Positions 1-9,404 are shown, counted from the stretch's first letter. The stretch is DNA of 64,000 bases from Spirochaetota bacterium (GCA_029562645.1 JAKQUI010000004.1:62001-126000); one strand, 5' to 3'. The notes: a model not told the origin generated them from the sequence alone. Program-made: numbers and translations.

Positions 1-206
1 TCTGCTCGGTCACGAAATAAATCTTGCTATTGAGCTTCACGATACCGCCCTTGTAGTGGGCGAAGCGCATCTTGTAGTCGATCCAGCCGATAGGCTCCAC
101 CTCGCGCCAGTTGGCGCAGGTCTTGAGGCGGGGGATCTTGCGAAGATGCAATTCACGGATCCTCCCGTCCTGAACGGCGTTCGCCAGCACCTTTTCCCAC
201 TCCATA
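1..206 (-). CDS. Unknown protein, N-terminal part (runs off the window)
   Basis: Reading leftward from an ATG at 206, the frame stays open to the window edge and gives 68 residues beginning MEWEKVLANAVQDGR. The segment is hydrophilic, has no signal peptide, and contains one Cys and several aromatic residues. It follows the same-strand secreted-protein gene ending at 223 by 16 bp, so it may be the last gene of a minus-strand operon running from the phosphatase-superfamily gene. I do not recognise the family; the C-terminal part is outside the window. Confidence 0.5.
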
Positions 207-222
207 CGCGTCCCTGTGCCCC

Positions 223-786
223 CTAGAAGTCATTGCCGAGCAGGCTTTTTTCCGTGACATACCAAGCACCGTCCAGAAAAACGAAATACGCAACCATTTT
301 AAGACGACCGCCGGAAAAAAATACGCGGGCCCGGTCCCGGTAGACGTCGCGTCCGGTGATGTCCATGCCGGTCTCGAAACACGAAAACAGGAGGGAGAGC
401 AGAAGCCCCAGGCGCTGGTAATCGGGATTGTCGATGCGCACGCGCTCGGCTGGCGGATGGACGATGAGCGCGAAGAGCCGCTCCACCACGGCGGCGTCGC
501 GTGCGGCGGCAAGCTCTGCGTGATTGGCGAACCCGAGGCGGCGGGCGATCGCATGGCCCGTCCGCCGGTCGTCCTTCATGCGCTGCACCACCTTCTCGAT
601 CCGCAGCTTGTAGCGCGGATCGACGCAGCACACGTACAGCTCCATGAGGCGCCGTTCACGGAAGCGCGCGCGGATCTCCCCGATGCGCGCCTCCAGGCCC
701 GCGTCGAAGAGCCAGGCCCGCGCGTCGCCGGCGCACAGCGCGACCAGTAGCAGGGCGAGGCCTAGGCGGGCGATGGGGCGGCGCAT
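223..786 (-). CDS. Secreted protein of unknown function
   Basis: This 187-aa protein starts with a clear signal peptide: MRRP, then a hydrophobic Leu/Ala core, then a cleavage-like ARA site near residue 24. The mature part is charged and largely helical in appearance, with a Cys-Cys pair near residue 53 and a more hydrophobic stretch near residues 125-140. It starts 7 bp after the stop of the receiver-like coiled-coil gene, so the two are probably co-transcribed. I do not recognise a family. The context suggests a periplasmic envelope role, but nothing catalytic is visible. Confidence 0.6.
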   Translation of the reverse strand: MRRPIARLGLALLLVALCAGDARAWLFDAGLEARIGEIRARFRERRLMELYVCCVDPRYKLRIEKVVQRMKDDRRTGHAIARRLGFANHAELAAARDAAVVERLFALIVHPPAERVRIDNPDYQRLGLLLSLLFSCFETGMDITGRDVYRDRARVFFSGGRLKMVAYFVFLDGAWYVTEKSLLGNDF

Positions 787-793
787 CGGGACG

Positions 794-1672
794 CTACCCG
801 CGCGCGGCGCGCTTGAGCTCGCGCGTGAGTCGCTTCACCTCGCCGGAGAGCCGCTCGTTCTCGCGCCGCGCGGACGCGAGCTCCTCTTGGAGCCGGATCG
901 CCTCGGCGCGCGAAAGCTCCTGCACGCGCGTTGAGGCGTCGATGAACCGCTCGGCGTCCTTCAGCTCCTGCGACGAGTAGTCGATCACGGCCTCCTGCGC
1001 GCGGATGATGTTCTTCGCGTCCATGAGCTCGTGGCGCCGGAGCTCGGAGAGCATCTCGTCGGCCTTCACGCGGTTGCGCACGTCGAACATCTCCGCCTGG
1101 CGCAGGAGCGACACCTCGCGCAGGGTCTCGTTCAGCTTCTTCTGCTCGGCCATCAGCTGGCGCTCGTTCTCGATGATGCGCTCGAAGACCTCGCGGTGCG
1201 CGCTCACGTCGAACGCGTCGCGCCGCCCGATCCCCACCAGGCTCTCGTAGGTCTCGATGCGCTCCTGCGCGTCGCGCGAGATGAGCTTCATGATCTCGCG
1301 GTACTTCTCCACCACGATGGTCTTCTCGAGCAGCAGCGTGAATTCGCGCAGGCCCAGCGGTCGCGTGAGATATTCCACGTGGAGCAGGTTCACGGCCACC
1401 TGGTGGACCTTTTTCGCCTGCCGCTTGCCCAGCACCACGAACTTGAGGAAGCCGTTGATCCGGGCGTCGCGCTTGATGATGTCGATGACCGATTCGAGGT
1501 CCGTCCCCTTGAGGTCGATCACGAACAGGTTGATGATGTCGGCGATGATGTTCGCCTTGGCGAAGTCGCCGTCGGTGATCGTCCGAACCTGCAGGCCCAG
1601 CTCGCCGATGCCGCGCGCGATCGACGCGCCGCTTTCGTTGTCGGTCAGGTACCAAATGCTCACTTCTCTCAT
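794..1672 (-). CDS. Response-regulator-like receiver domain fused to a long coiled coil
   Basis: The 292-aa protein has an N-terminal alpha/beta segment of about 120 residues resembling a CheY-like receiver. A hydrophobic strand ends in Asp53 (LFVIDLKG), a likely phospho-acceptor, and a late loop reads TRPLGL around residues 103-108, where canonical receivers have Lys-Pro. From about residue 150 to the end it is Glu/Arg/Leu-rich heptad-like sequence, predicted to be a coiled coil. There is no output DNA-binding or enzymatic domain. A GGAGAA sequence precedes the ATG. It lies between the LptF/G permease gene and the secreted-protein gene on the same strand. It is probably a signalling adaptor or scaffold; phosphorylation is inferred from the Asp only. 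Confidence 0.6.
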   Translation of the reverse strand: MREVSIWYLTDNESGASIARGIGELGLQVRTITDGDFAKANIIADIINLFVIDLKGTDLESVIDIIKRDARINGFLKFVVLGKRQAKKVHQVAVNLLHVEYLTRPLGLREFTLLLEKTIVVEKYREIMKLISRDAQERIETYESLVGIGRRDAFDVSAHREVFERIIENERQLMAEQKKLNETLREVSLLRQAEMFDVRNRVKADEMLSELRRHELMDAKNIIRAQEAVIDYSSQELKDAERFIDASTRVQELSRAEAIRLQEELASARRENERLSGEVKRLTRELKRAARG

Positions 1673-1703
1673 AACGGTTCTCCCGGTGCTTCGATGTGCC
1701 GGC

Positions 1704-2930
1704 TCACGTCTCCCGCCGTTTCCTGAATCGCCCGACGAGCGCCTGCCAGCGCCCCGCGAGCGCGTGTATATCGATGTTCGCGGTGTCCAAACGCTCCTTG
1801 AAGACGATCAGGAGCACGCCGATGAGCATGAACAGAAAATTGGTGAACCACACCCCGAGCGCGGGATGGACGTCGCCCCGCACCGCCATCGACTGCCCGC
1901 CGACGAAGAAGACGTAATACGCGAAAAAGATGAAGATGCTTACGCCAAACCCCACGCCCCGCCCGCTGCGCGTGGAGAAGATCCCGATGGGCGCGCCGAT
2001 GACCGAGAAGACGAAACAGCTGAACGGCACCGCGTGCTTCTTGAAAAACTCGATCCAGTTGAGCGCGACGTTCCGATCGTTGCGGTACGACTTCGGGTGC
2101 GCCCGCAGCCGCGCGAGCAGCCCCGCCGAGTCGTGCTCATGGGGGTTGATGACGTCGCGGTCCTCGGTGTAGTCGATCTTGCTCTCGGTCATCAGCACCT
2201 CGGCGCTGCCGTTGGAGAAGTCCAGGTACGAAAAGGTGGCCTTGTCGAAATCGCTGGAGAAAATCTTGCCGCGGTACATGATGAGCGACTTGCTGCCGTC
2301 CGCGTTCTGCTTCCAAAGACCCTCCTGGGCGCGGATGATGTCCCACCCGCCGGCGGGGTTCCGGTTGTAGATCATGATGTCCCCCAGCCGCTCGACCTCG
2401 CGCTCGATCTGGCCCACCCAGATGGTCTTGTCCCCCACCGTGGTGAACATCTTGGGCTCGAGGACCGAGGTGGGGCTCGAGCGCAGGATCTGCACGAACA
2501 GCTGGTTGTAGGTGCGGTTGCTGTACACGAAGAGCGTCTCGTTGAAGGCCAGCACCATCAGGAAGACGACGAAGCCCGACACCAGCACCGGTTTGATGAT
2601 GCGGTACACCGACACGCCGCAGGCCCGCAGGGCGGTGATCTCCGAGTCCGCCGAGAGGCGGGAGAGGGCCATGACGGCCGAGATGAGCACGGACATGGGC
2701 ACGGTGAAGGAGATGGTGATGGGCAGCATATAGAGGAAGAGCTTAAAGACGAGCCAGCCGTCCACCCGGCGATTGATGATGAGGTCCGCGATCGTGAAGA
2801 TGCGGTTGAGCATCATGATAAAGGTGAAAAACAGGAGGCCGATCACGAGCGCGGGCACCTGCTCGCGGATGATGTAGCGCGTGATGATGCGCGGCGCAAG
2901 CGCCTCCATGGTAGAACGCGGGAGCTTCAT
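1704..2930 (-). CDS. LptF/LptG (YjgP/YjgQ) family permease
   Basis: The 408-aa protein is an integral inner-membrane permease of the LptF/LptG family, which with LptB extracts lipopolysaccharide or a related lipid from the inner membrane toward the LptC/LptA bridge. Typical features are an amphipathic N-terminus (ITRYIIREQ), two N-terminal helices, the PMSVLISAVMALSRLSADSE region, a soluble periplasmic beta-jellyroll-like middle (about residues 130-290) and a cluster of helices at the C-terminus (about 300-395). Length fits the family. Only one copy is visible, and the pair normally has two, so the partner should be elsewhere. It lies downstream of the phosphatase-superfamily gene. Whether it is LptF or LptG cannot be decided by eye. 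Confidence 0.88.
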   Translation of the reverse strand: MKLPRSTMEALAPRIITRYIIREQVPALVIGLLFFTFIMMLNRIFTIADLIINRRVDGWLVFKLFLYMLPITISFTVPMSVLISAVMALSRLSADSEITALRACGVSVYRIIKPVLVSGFVVFLMVLAFNETLFVYSNRTYNQLFVQILRSSPTSVLEPKMFTTVGDKTIWVGQIEREVERLGDIMIYNRNPAGGWDIIRAQEGLWKQNADGSKSLIMYRGKIFSSDFDKATFSYLDFSNGSAEVLMTESKIDYTEDRDVINPHEHDSAGLLARLRAHPKSYRNDRNVALNWIEFFKKHAVPFSCFVFSVIGAPIGIFSTRSGRGVGFGVSIFIFFAYYVFFVGGQSMAVRGDVHPALGVWFTNFLFMLIGVLLIVFKERLDTANIDIHALAGRWQALVGRFRKRRET

Positions 2931-2995
2931 GAGAAAGTTCTATTCCGTAAAACGATCCTGTCAAGCCGATTTACGGTGAAGCGAAGCGGGGAGCG

Positions 2996-5122
2996 TCACC
3001 TCGGCACCACGAAGCCGTTTTTCACGACCACGTCGCCGTTTCGGGTCATCCAGCGGAAAAGCTCGCGCGCGAGCCGCTCGCGGGTGGCCGGATCGCGCCG
3101 CGCGAGGTCCGTGCGGTCGTCGGGATCGCGGTGCGCGTCGTAGAGCTCGTAGGCCACGCCCTCGCGCCGCGGCATGTAGATGAGCTTGTAGCGGCCGTCG
3201 AAAATATACCGGTGCTTGGCGATGTTCACGATGTCGCGATACGCGTCGCCCACCACGATGTGATTGGAGAACGAGCGGTCCACCTCGGAGATGGCGGTGA
3301 TGTCGGGATACTGGATGCGCCGCTCCTGGAAGAAATGAACGCCGCTGCGGTCATTGTCGAACCAGATGCCGGTCTCGCCGTAGGCGTATCGGCGCGCGAG
3401 ACGCCCACCGCGCAGCGCCGGGACGAGCGAGGCGCCCTCCATGGAATCCGGCGCGGGCAGTCCAGCAAGCGCAAGCAGCGTGGGCGCGAGGTCCACCTGG
3501 TGCGCCAGATCGCGGACCCGCGCGCCCCGGGGCACGAGCCTGGGATGGCGCATCACCAGCGGCACCCGGATGGTGTGGTACCCGCGAAAGTGCTCGCCAT
3601 GCCCCATGCCGAACTCGTGCTCGTAGAGGTTCTCCCCGTGGTCCGAGAGCACCACGACGATGGTGTCGTCGAGCGCGCCCTTCCTCGAGAGATAGCGCAG
3701 GATGTCGCCCGCGGCGTCGTCGAAGGCGCGGACCCCGGCGTCGTAGAGCGCGCGCACCTGCGCGATGTCGGCCGCCGAGATCTCCGCGCGCGCCGCGCCG
3801 TCGAGCGAGAGCTCGCGCTGCTTCAGGTAGCGGTACGGGCCGCGGTATCCCTTCGCGCGAAACATCGCGTAATACGGGTGCGGCGGCGCATAGGGAAAGT
3901 GCGTCGCCGAGAAAAACGCGGTGATGAAAAACGGCCGGCCATGGGACTTCCGGATCTGCTCGATCACGCGCCCGCCCACCAGGCGCGGCGGGCAGAACGT
4001 CGCCGAATCGCGCAGCACCGGAAAAAGGAACAGGCCCGCCCGACCGGTGAGAAACGGCAGCAGGAAGACGTGATTGTCCAGCACCGCCTGCTCGATGACG
4101 GCGTTGAAGTTGAAAAACGGCGTGTCCACCGCCTCGAAGCCCAAGTCGATCCGGCTGAAGACGTCGCCGGCGTAATCGGCCACCACGGCCGTGCGATAGC
4201 CGCTCTCGCGCAGAATGCGCGGCAGCGCGACGAAGTCTTTTTTCAGGTCGCGCGCGGCGGGAAACATGTGCCGGATGCCGTGCGTGGAGGCGTACTGCCC
4301 CGTGAGATAGGAGACCATCGACGGGAAGGTGCGCGGCGCCTCGATGAAGGCGTTCTCGAACGCCGCGCCGTCCTTTACGAGGAGATCGAGGTGCGGCGTC
4401 GTGGGCCGCGCGTATCCGAGGGCGCTCAGGCGGTCGGCCCGCAGCGCGTCGGTGAGAAGGATCAACATATTCGGACGCCGCGCGTCGCCGGGACGCGACA
4501 GGTCGAGGTTCACGGCAAGCAGGGTGATGATGACGGCCGCACCGGAAAGCGCGCCGCCCCATCGGGCGATCCGGGGGTCGAAGCGGTACAGCAGGAAGCC
4601 CCCCGCGGCGACGGCGAGCGCGATCGAAAAATAGATTGCGACGGAAAAGAGCGCCGGCGACAGGTGCTCCGTCAGGGCATCGAAGACAAAACGGTTGAGC
4701 GCGTTTTTCGCATGGAAATTGTTGATGTAGACTTGCGGATATGCGATGATGTCGCGGAAGAGAAACAGGTGGACGACGAGGACGCCCGCGGCCGCGTTCG
4801 CGACGAAGCGCTGCAACGCCGACCAGTCCAGATCGAACAGCTCGTCCGCGGCGCGATAGACGGCCCAGGCCCCGATGCCCAGCGCCGCGCCGATCGCCAG
4901 GTACGCGAGCAGGATCTTCCCCATGAACAGCGCGATATGCCCCAGGAAGCCGCTGATAATGAACTGCGCCACCCGCTCGCTGGTGTTCCCCATGTACGAC
5001 ATGGAGAAGCTGTTGATGAGGCCATAGCCGAACAGGACGAGCATCACCGCCGCACCGCCGGAGACGGGGAGCAGGCGCTCGAGAAGGGGGGTTCGCCGGT
5101 GGCTCATTCGCGCTCGTATCAT
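2996..5122 (-). CDS. Membrane-anchored sulfatase/alkaline-phosphatase superfamily enzyme
   Basis: The 708-aa protein has about five hydrophobic segments in the first 210 residues, followed by an extracytoplasmic sulfatase-fold domain (about 217-620). Visible metal-site motifs are LLTDALRAD (Asp225) and, later, SDHGE and GHGEHF. The nucleophile position reads T-F-P-S-M (Thr265), not the Cys/Ser-x-Pro-x-Arg of true sulfatases, so no formylglycine is expected. A phosphoglycerol or phosphoethanolamine transferase, or a hydrolase acting on envelope glycans, is more likely than a sulfatase. The start may instead be the internal ATG at 5107; neither has a clear Shine-Dalgarno sequence. It heads the minus-strand group with the lptF/G-like gene. 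Confidence 0.8.
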   Translation of the reverse strand: MIRARMSHRRTPLLERLLPVSGGAAVMLVLFGYGLINSFSMSYMGNTSERVAQFIISGFLGHIALFMGKILLAYLAIGAALGIGAWAVYRAADELFDLDWSALQRFVANAAAGVLVVHLFLFRDIIAYPQVYINNFHAKNALNRFVFDALTEHLSPALFSVAIYFSIALAVAAGGFLLYRFDPRIARWGGALSGAAVIITLLAVNLDLSRPGDARRPNMLILLTDALRADRLSALGYARPTTPHLDLLVKDGAAFENAFIEAPRTFPSMVSYLTGQYASTHGIRHMFPAARDLKKDFVALPRILRESGYRTAVVADYAGDVFSRIDLGFEAVDTPFFNFNAVIEQAVLDNHVFLLPFLTGRAGLFLFPVLRDSATFCPPRLVGGRVIEQIRKSHGRPFFITAFFSATHFPYAPPHPYYAMFRAKGYRGPYRYLKQRELSLDGAARAEISAADIAQVRALYDAGVRAFDDAAGDILRYLSRKGALDDTIVVVLSDHGENLYEHEFGMGHGEHFRGYHTIRVPLVMRHPRLVPRGARVRDLAHQVDLAPTLLALAGLPAPDSMEGASLVPALRGGRLARRYAYGETGIWFDNDRSGVHFFQERRIQYPDITAISEVDRSFSNHIVVGDAYRDIVNIAKHRYIFDGRYKLIYMPRREGVAYELYDAHRDPDDRTDLARRDPATRERLARELFRWMTRNGDVVVKNGFVVPR

Positions 5123-5289
5123 CGGGCGACATCACAGACGATGGGGGCCGCGTCGTCATCAAAAAAATCTTCGCCCCGCGGGCGGCCTTCATCGCGCCGC
5201 CGGGACCGTCCGCCGGCACGATTATTTTGTGGACAAAATTTCGCCGGGTGGATATTCATATCGGAAACACCGTGAAGGAAATACAGCTC

Positions 5290-7872
5290 ATGCCAGCCAC
5301 GATCCTGCACCACACCGCGCGCATCGCGACCCTTGTTTGTGCGCTGATTGCGGCCGCGCTCCTCTCGCCGGCGGACGCCCGTGCGGCCGAAACGCTCGTC
5401 CTGACCGACGCCGGCAGCCGCTACCCGCTCGGAACGCGCTGCGACCTCCTCGAGGACCGCGCGGGAACGCTCACCGTCGCCGACGTTGCGGGACCATCGC
5501 TTGCCAGCTCATTCCGGCCGCTCGATGCCGCGGTCCCCAACTTCGGCTACACGCGCGCGACCTACTGGTTCCGCTTCTCCCTGCACAACACGGCCGATCC
5601 GCGGCGGGAATGGCTGCTGGTGCTTCCCTACGCCCTCATCGACGACGTCCGCCTGTACACGCCGGACGGCGCGCGCGGCTTCACCGAGCATGCATCGGGG
5701 CGGCTCAATCCCGCATCGAAAAGCGGAAATTTCAACCGCCATTTCACCCTGCCCCTGCCGCCGCTTGCCCGGCCGACCGTCTGCTATGTGCGCGTCGCGA
5801 GCAAGGACTCGCTCCCGGTCCCGCTCGAGGTCCGGGAGGCGCGACAGTACCGCGACCACATCACGCGCGACCACCATGTCTTCGGCCTGTATTACGGCAT
5901 CATCGTCGTGATGGTGCTGTTCAATCTCATCATCTTCATCGTCACGCGCGACCGGAACTATCTCCTGTATAGCGGCACCCTCGTCTCGCTCCACGGCCTT
6001 ACGCAGCTGGGCATCAACGGTTTTTCCGCGCACTACTTCGGCGATTCGATCTGGTGGAGCCGCACCTCCATCTCCTTTTTCGTGAGCGTGGGCGCCGGCA
6101 TGGCGGGATTCTTCTGCATCTCCTTCCTGCGCCTTCGCGAGCTGTTTCGTCCGCTCTACTATTCCATCCTGGCCTGTTCGGTCCTGCTCATGACCAGCGC
6201 CGTTCTCTCGCTCGTGGTGGACTACTACTACTCGATCCAGCTGTCGGTGATCCTGTGCATGATCGGCTCGCCGCAGTTTCTCCTGGCGGGGTTCGTGCAG
6301 ATCCGCCGCGGGTACCGCGAGGCGCGCTTCTATCTCCTCGCCTGGACCATGCTGGTCCTGTGCGGCTGCCTCTACGGGCTCAAGGTCTTCGCCCTGGCGC
6401 CGCACACCCCCCTGACCGAATACGCCTGGCAGGTGGGGCTTGCGGTGGAGACCATCATCCTCTCGCTCGCGCTGGGCGACCGCATCAACCTCATGCGCCA
6501 AGAGCAGATGCGCGCGCAGAACGACCTGCTCCAGAAGGAACGCGAGGCGCGCGAGACGCAGGAGCGCTTCAACGAGAGCCTGGAGAAGCTCGTGGAGGAG
6601 CGCACCAACGAGCTCAACAGCGCGCTCGACGAGCTCAAGCAGAAGGACCTCATCATCCAGCGCGAGCTGGACATCGCGATGGACATCCAGCAGAACATCC
6701 TGCCGCCCATGCCGCTGTCGTACAACGGCATCCGCATGGTCGCCTTCTATCGCGCGATGGAGAAGATCGGGGGCGACTTCTACGACATCTACCCCATGAA
6801 GGGGGGGCACCTCTGCGTCCTCATGGCCGACGCCTCCGGCCACGGCATCCCCGCGGCCTTCGTGACCGCGATGGCCAAGATCACCTTCTCGGAGGCCACC
6901 GCGCAGCTGCAGTTCCCGCGCGACATCCTCCGCCAGGTGAACGAGCAGATGATCCGCATCATCAAGACGCAGGAGTACCTCACGGCCTTCCTCGTGATCA
7001 TCAGCCCGTCCTACGAGGTCTTCTTCTCCAACGCCTCGCACCAGAAGGCCTTCGTCGCGCGCGCGCGCACGAATGAACTCGACACCTGGGACACCAACGG
7101 CCTGTTCGTGGGCGCGGTGATCGAGGCCAACCAGATGTACGAGGAGAAGCAGGACTACCTCGATTTCGGCGACCGCCTCATCCTCTACACCGACGGCCTG
7201 GTCGAGGCGCGCAATTCCCACGGCGAGGAGTACGGGCAGGCGCGCCTCCGCGAGCTGTTCATCGAGACCTTCCCGCTTCCGCTGGACGCGGCGAAAAACG
7301 CGATCCACGAGCACTGGCGCACCTTCATCGGCGAGACGCCGGTGCGCGACGACGTCACCTTCCTGCTCGTCGAGATCGACCCGGCCTACCGGGAGCTCCT
7401 CGAGTACAAAAACCGCGGGCTCGAGCACCTTTACCACAACCGCGTCAACGACGCGATCGCCGAGCTCAAGCAGGCGCTCAAGATCGACAACCGGGACGCG
7501 AAGGTCCACCACCTGCTGGGCAAGTGCTTCTTCAAGGAGCGCGCGTACGACGAGGCGATCACGCACCTCTCCTACTACACCGGCACCAACGCCGAGGACG
7601 CCGACGCCTTCAACATGCTCGCCGCGGCGCATTACAACAGCAAGCGCTACGAGGACGCGCTCGCCGCGGCGCGCCAGGCCTGCGCCCTCCGGCCGAATTT
7701 CAAGAACGCCCTGTCCACCTGCGCCCTTGCGCTCATGAAGATCGGCAAGGCCGAGGAGTCCAAGGCGGTCTGGGAGCAGATCCTGGCCATCGACCCCGCC
7801 AACAGCATCGCCAAGGCCGAGCTGCTCATCATCCAGGGACAGATCGACGGCGGCGAGACGCCGGCCGGCTGA
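5290..7872 (+). CDS. 7TMR-DISM sensor / SpoIIE-type PP2C phosphatase with C-terminal TPR
   Basis: From the ATG at 5290 (AAGGAA just upstream; the frame is open for 21 more codons) this is an 860-aa membrane signalling protein. It has a signal peptide ending near ADARA and a periplasmic 7TMR-DISMED2-like sensor (about 30-170). Seven transmembrane helices follow (7TMR-DISM_7TM, about 190-385), then a coiled coil (about 395-460). The SpoIIE/RsbU-type PP2C domain (about 470-690) has GGDFYDIY, DASGHGIPAAF and YTDGLVEA, which carry the metal-binding Asp residues. At least three TPR-like repeats follow (about 695-850). It probably dephosphorylates an anti-anti-sigma-like protein in response to an envelope signal. 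No cognate STAS or kinase gene is adjacent. ccmA starts 9 bp downstream. Confidence 0.9.
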   Translation: MPATILHHTARIATLVCALIAAALLSPADARAAETLVLTDAGSRYPLGTRCDLLEDRAGTLTVADVAGPSLASSFRPLDAAVPNFGYTRATYWFRFSLHNTADPRREWLLVLPYALIDDVRLYTPDGARGFTEHASGRLNPASKSGNFNRHFTLPLPPLARPTVCYVRVASKDSLPVPLEVREARQYRDHITRDHHVFGLYYGIIVVMVLFNLIIFIVTRDRNYLLYSGTLVSLHGLTQLGINGFSAHYFGDSIWWSRTSISFFVSVGAGMAGFFCISFLRLRELFRPLYYSILACSVLLMTSAVLSLVVDYYYSIQLSVILCMIGSPQFLLAGFVQIRRGYREARFYLLAWTMLVLCGCLYGLKVFALAPHTPLTEYAWQVGLAVETIILSLALGDRINLMRQEQMRAQNDLLQKEREARETQERFNESLEKLVEERTNELNSALDELKQKDLIIQRELDIAMDIQQNILPPMPLSYNGIRMVAFYRAMEKIGGDFYDIYPMKGGHLCVLMADASGHGIPAAFVTAMAKITFSEATAQLQFPRDILRQVNEQMIRIIKTQEYLTAFLVIISPSYEVFFSNASHQKAFVARARTNELDTWDTNGLFVGAVIEANQMYEEKQDYLDFGDRLILYTDGLVEARNSHGEEYGQARLRELFIETFPLPLDAAKNAIHEHWRTFIGETPVRDDVTFLLVEIDPAYRELLEYKNRGLEHLYHNRVNDAIAELKQALKIDNRDAKVHHLLGKCFFKERAYDEAITHLSYYTGTNAEDADAFNMLAAAHYNSKRYEDALAAARQACALRPNFKNALSTCALALMKIGKAEESKAVWEQILAIDPANSIAKAELLIIQGQIDGGETPAG

Positions 7873-7881
7873 AACATCGTT

Positions 7882-8496
7882 ATGCGAAACACCGAATCCG
7901 CGATCGCCGCCCACGCCGTATCGGCGCGCTTCGGGCGCGTCGCGCTCTTCGAAGGCCTCACGCTGACCGTCGCCCCGGGCGAGTCGCTCGCGATTGTCGG
8001 GCCCAACGGGTCTGGCAAGTCCACGCTCCTGGAGATCCTCGCCGGGCTGCGGCGGCCAACGGCGGGACGGGTCCTGTTCACGGCGGGCGGGGATGATGAC
8101 GCGCGCACGGACCGCAGCCGCATCGGGTTCATGGGCCCGCGCGTCGAGCCCTACCCCGATCTCACCGGCATGGAAAATCTGCTGTTTGCGGCGCGCGGCG
8201 GATCGTCACGTGAGCGGGCTGCGGCGCTCATGGAGCGATTCGCGCTCCGGCCGCACCGCGACAAGCTCACGCGCCACTACTCCTCCGGCATGCGGCAGCG
8301 CCTCAAGCTCGCCATTGCGCTCGTGAACGACCCGCCGGCGCTCTTCCTGGACGAGCCGGGCGCCATGCTCGACGAGGCGGGTCGCGCGCTCCTGCGCGCC
8401 GAGATCGATGCGCGCCGCGCGGAGCGGATCATCGTGATGGCCACCAATGACGCCGACGAGGCCGCGCTCTGCTCCCGGAGGACCGCGCTTGGGTGA
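7882..8496 (+). CDS. ccmA: Cytochrome c maturation ABC ATPase CcmA
   Basis: The 204-aa protein has all ABC nucleotide-binding motifs: Walker A GPNGSGKST (about residues 40-48), a signature read as YSSGMRQRLKLA, Walker B ALFLDEP, and a switch region MATNDADEAA. In System I it energises the CcmABCD complex that releases holo-CcmE from CcmC. Length and order (followed by ccmB, ccmC, ccmD, ccmE and ccmF) make the assignment firm. It ends in a TGA that overlaps the start region of ccmB, so the two are translationally coupled. Confidence 0.88.
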   Translation: MRNTESAIAAHAVSARFGRVALFEGLTLTVAPGESLAIVGPNGSGKSTLLEILAGLRRPTAGRVLFTAGGDDDARTDRSRIGFMGPRVEPYPDLTGMENLLFAARGGSSRERAAALMERFALRPHRDKLTRHYSSGMRQRLKLAIALVNDPPALFLDEPGAMLDEAGRALLRAEIDARRAERIIVMATNDADEAALCSRRTALG

Positions 8497-9145
8497 GCTC
8501 GCGAAAAACATCCGCAAGGACCTCACGGTGGAGTTCCGCAACCGCTACGCGCTCTCCGTCGCGCTCGCCTTCGCGGCCGTCGCGACGATCGCGGCGAGCA
8601 TCGCCCTGGCGGGGACCGTCCCCGCGCCGCGCGTCCAGTCCGCGCTCTTGTGGATCGTCGTCTTTTTCGCCGCGATGAACGGCCTCGCCCACGCCTTCGT
8701 CCGGGAAGAAGAGCAGGGCACGGCGCTCTTTCTGCGCCTGCACGCGACCCCCCACACGGTGCTCACGGCGAAACTCGCCTTCAATATCGCGCTCCTGGCG
8801 GCCATCGAGGCGGTCGCCATCCCCCTGTTCGTCGTGTTTCTGCAACTCGAGGTCCGCGCGCCCCATTCCTTCGTCGCGATCGCCGCGGCGGGGTGCCTCT
8901 GCCTCGCCTGCGCCGTCACGGTGCTCGGGGCCATGGTCGCGCGCGCCGGCGGGAGGGGCGCGCTCTTTACGGTCATCGCGTTTCCCGTCGTCATCCCCGC
9001 GCTGTGGGTCCTCATCGGCGCGACCGCTCGCTCGCTCGAGCGCCCCGGCCCCTTCGATTCGGGCAGCGTCCTTTTTTTGCTTGCCTTTTCGGGCGCAATG
9101 GCCGGTGTATCGTATCTCCTGTTCGAGCACATCTGGGAGGAGTAG
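8489..9145 (+). CDS. ccmB: Heme exporter membrane protein CcmB (TTG start)
   Basis: This is the membrane partner of CcmA, 218 aa with six hydrophobic segments. I chose the TTG at 8489: a GGAGG at 8477-8481 lies seven bases upstream, and the start then sits just before the ccmA stop. The only in-frame ATG upstream (8447) lies inside ccmA and lacks a site. The N-terminal LGELAKNIRKDLTVEFRNR and the FVREEEQGTA loop are typical of CcmB. It acts in the inner membrane in the CcmABCD release complex. Confidence 0.87.
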   Translation: MGELAKNIRKDLTVEFRNRYALSVALAFAAVATIAASIALAGTVPAPRVQSALLWIVVFFAAMNGLAHAFVREEEQGTALFLRLHATPHTVLTAKLAFNIALLAAIEAVAIPLFVVFLQLEVRAPHSFVAIAAAGCLCLACAVTVLGAMVARAGGRGALFTVIAFPVVIPALWVLIGATARSLERPGPFDSGSVLFLLAFSGAMAGVSYLLFEHIWEE

Positions 9146-9209
9146 CGACCTTCGCGGACGACGACGCCGCTGCGCCATGCGAACATCATCCGGCACACCC
9201 ATCAGGCGC

Positions 9210-9392
9210 ATGCGGATCATCCTGCGAATCGCCTTCAAATGCGTTCTGCTTGCCGCCCTGTCGCTCGCAACATTGTTCATTCTATATCTGTTTGCGCTAT
9301 TTGTTCTAACGAAACTGGACGCCGAAAAGATTGACGCCTGTGAAAAGCGGGGCGGGAAATGGACTTCCATAGACAGAAAATGCGAAACATGA
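9210..9392 (+). CDS. Small single-pass membrane protein, unknown
   Basis: This is a 60-aa protein if started at the ATG at 9210 (an upstream ATG at 9177 is also in frame). It has one strong transmembrane segment, then a short tail with two Cys in a CEKRGGKWTSIDRKC arrangement. Such a Cys/Gly-Gly-x-Trp/Cys tail recurs in small uncharacterised lipoproteins and membrane proteins. It lies between ccmB and ccmC on the same strand, and could be a cytochrome-maturation accessory or a bystander. No good ribosome binding site is visible. Confidence 0.45.
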   Translation: MRIILRIAFKCVLLAALSLATLFILYLFALFVLTKLDAEKIDACEKRGGKWTSIDRKCET

Positions 9393-9404
9393 GACGTCAG
9401 ATCG

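Noticed and set aside
5509-7914. An 801-aa minus-strand frame opposite the 7TMR-DISM/PP2C gene
   Set aside because: It overlaps a gene with clear domain motifs, and its own sequence is low-complexity shadow.
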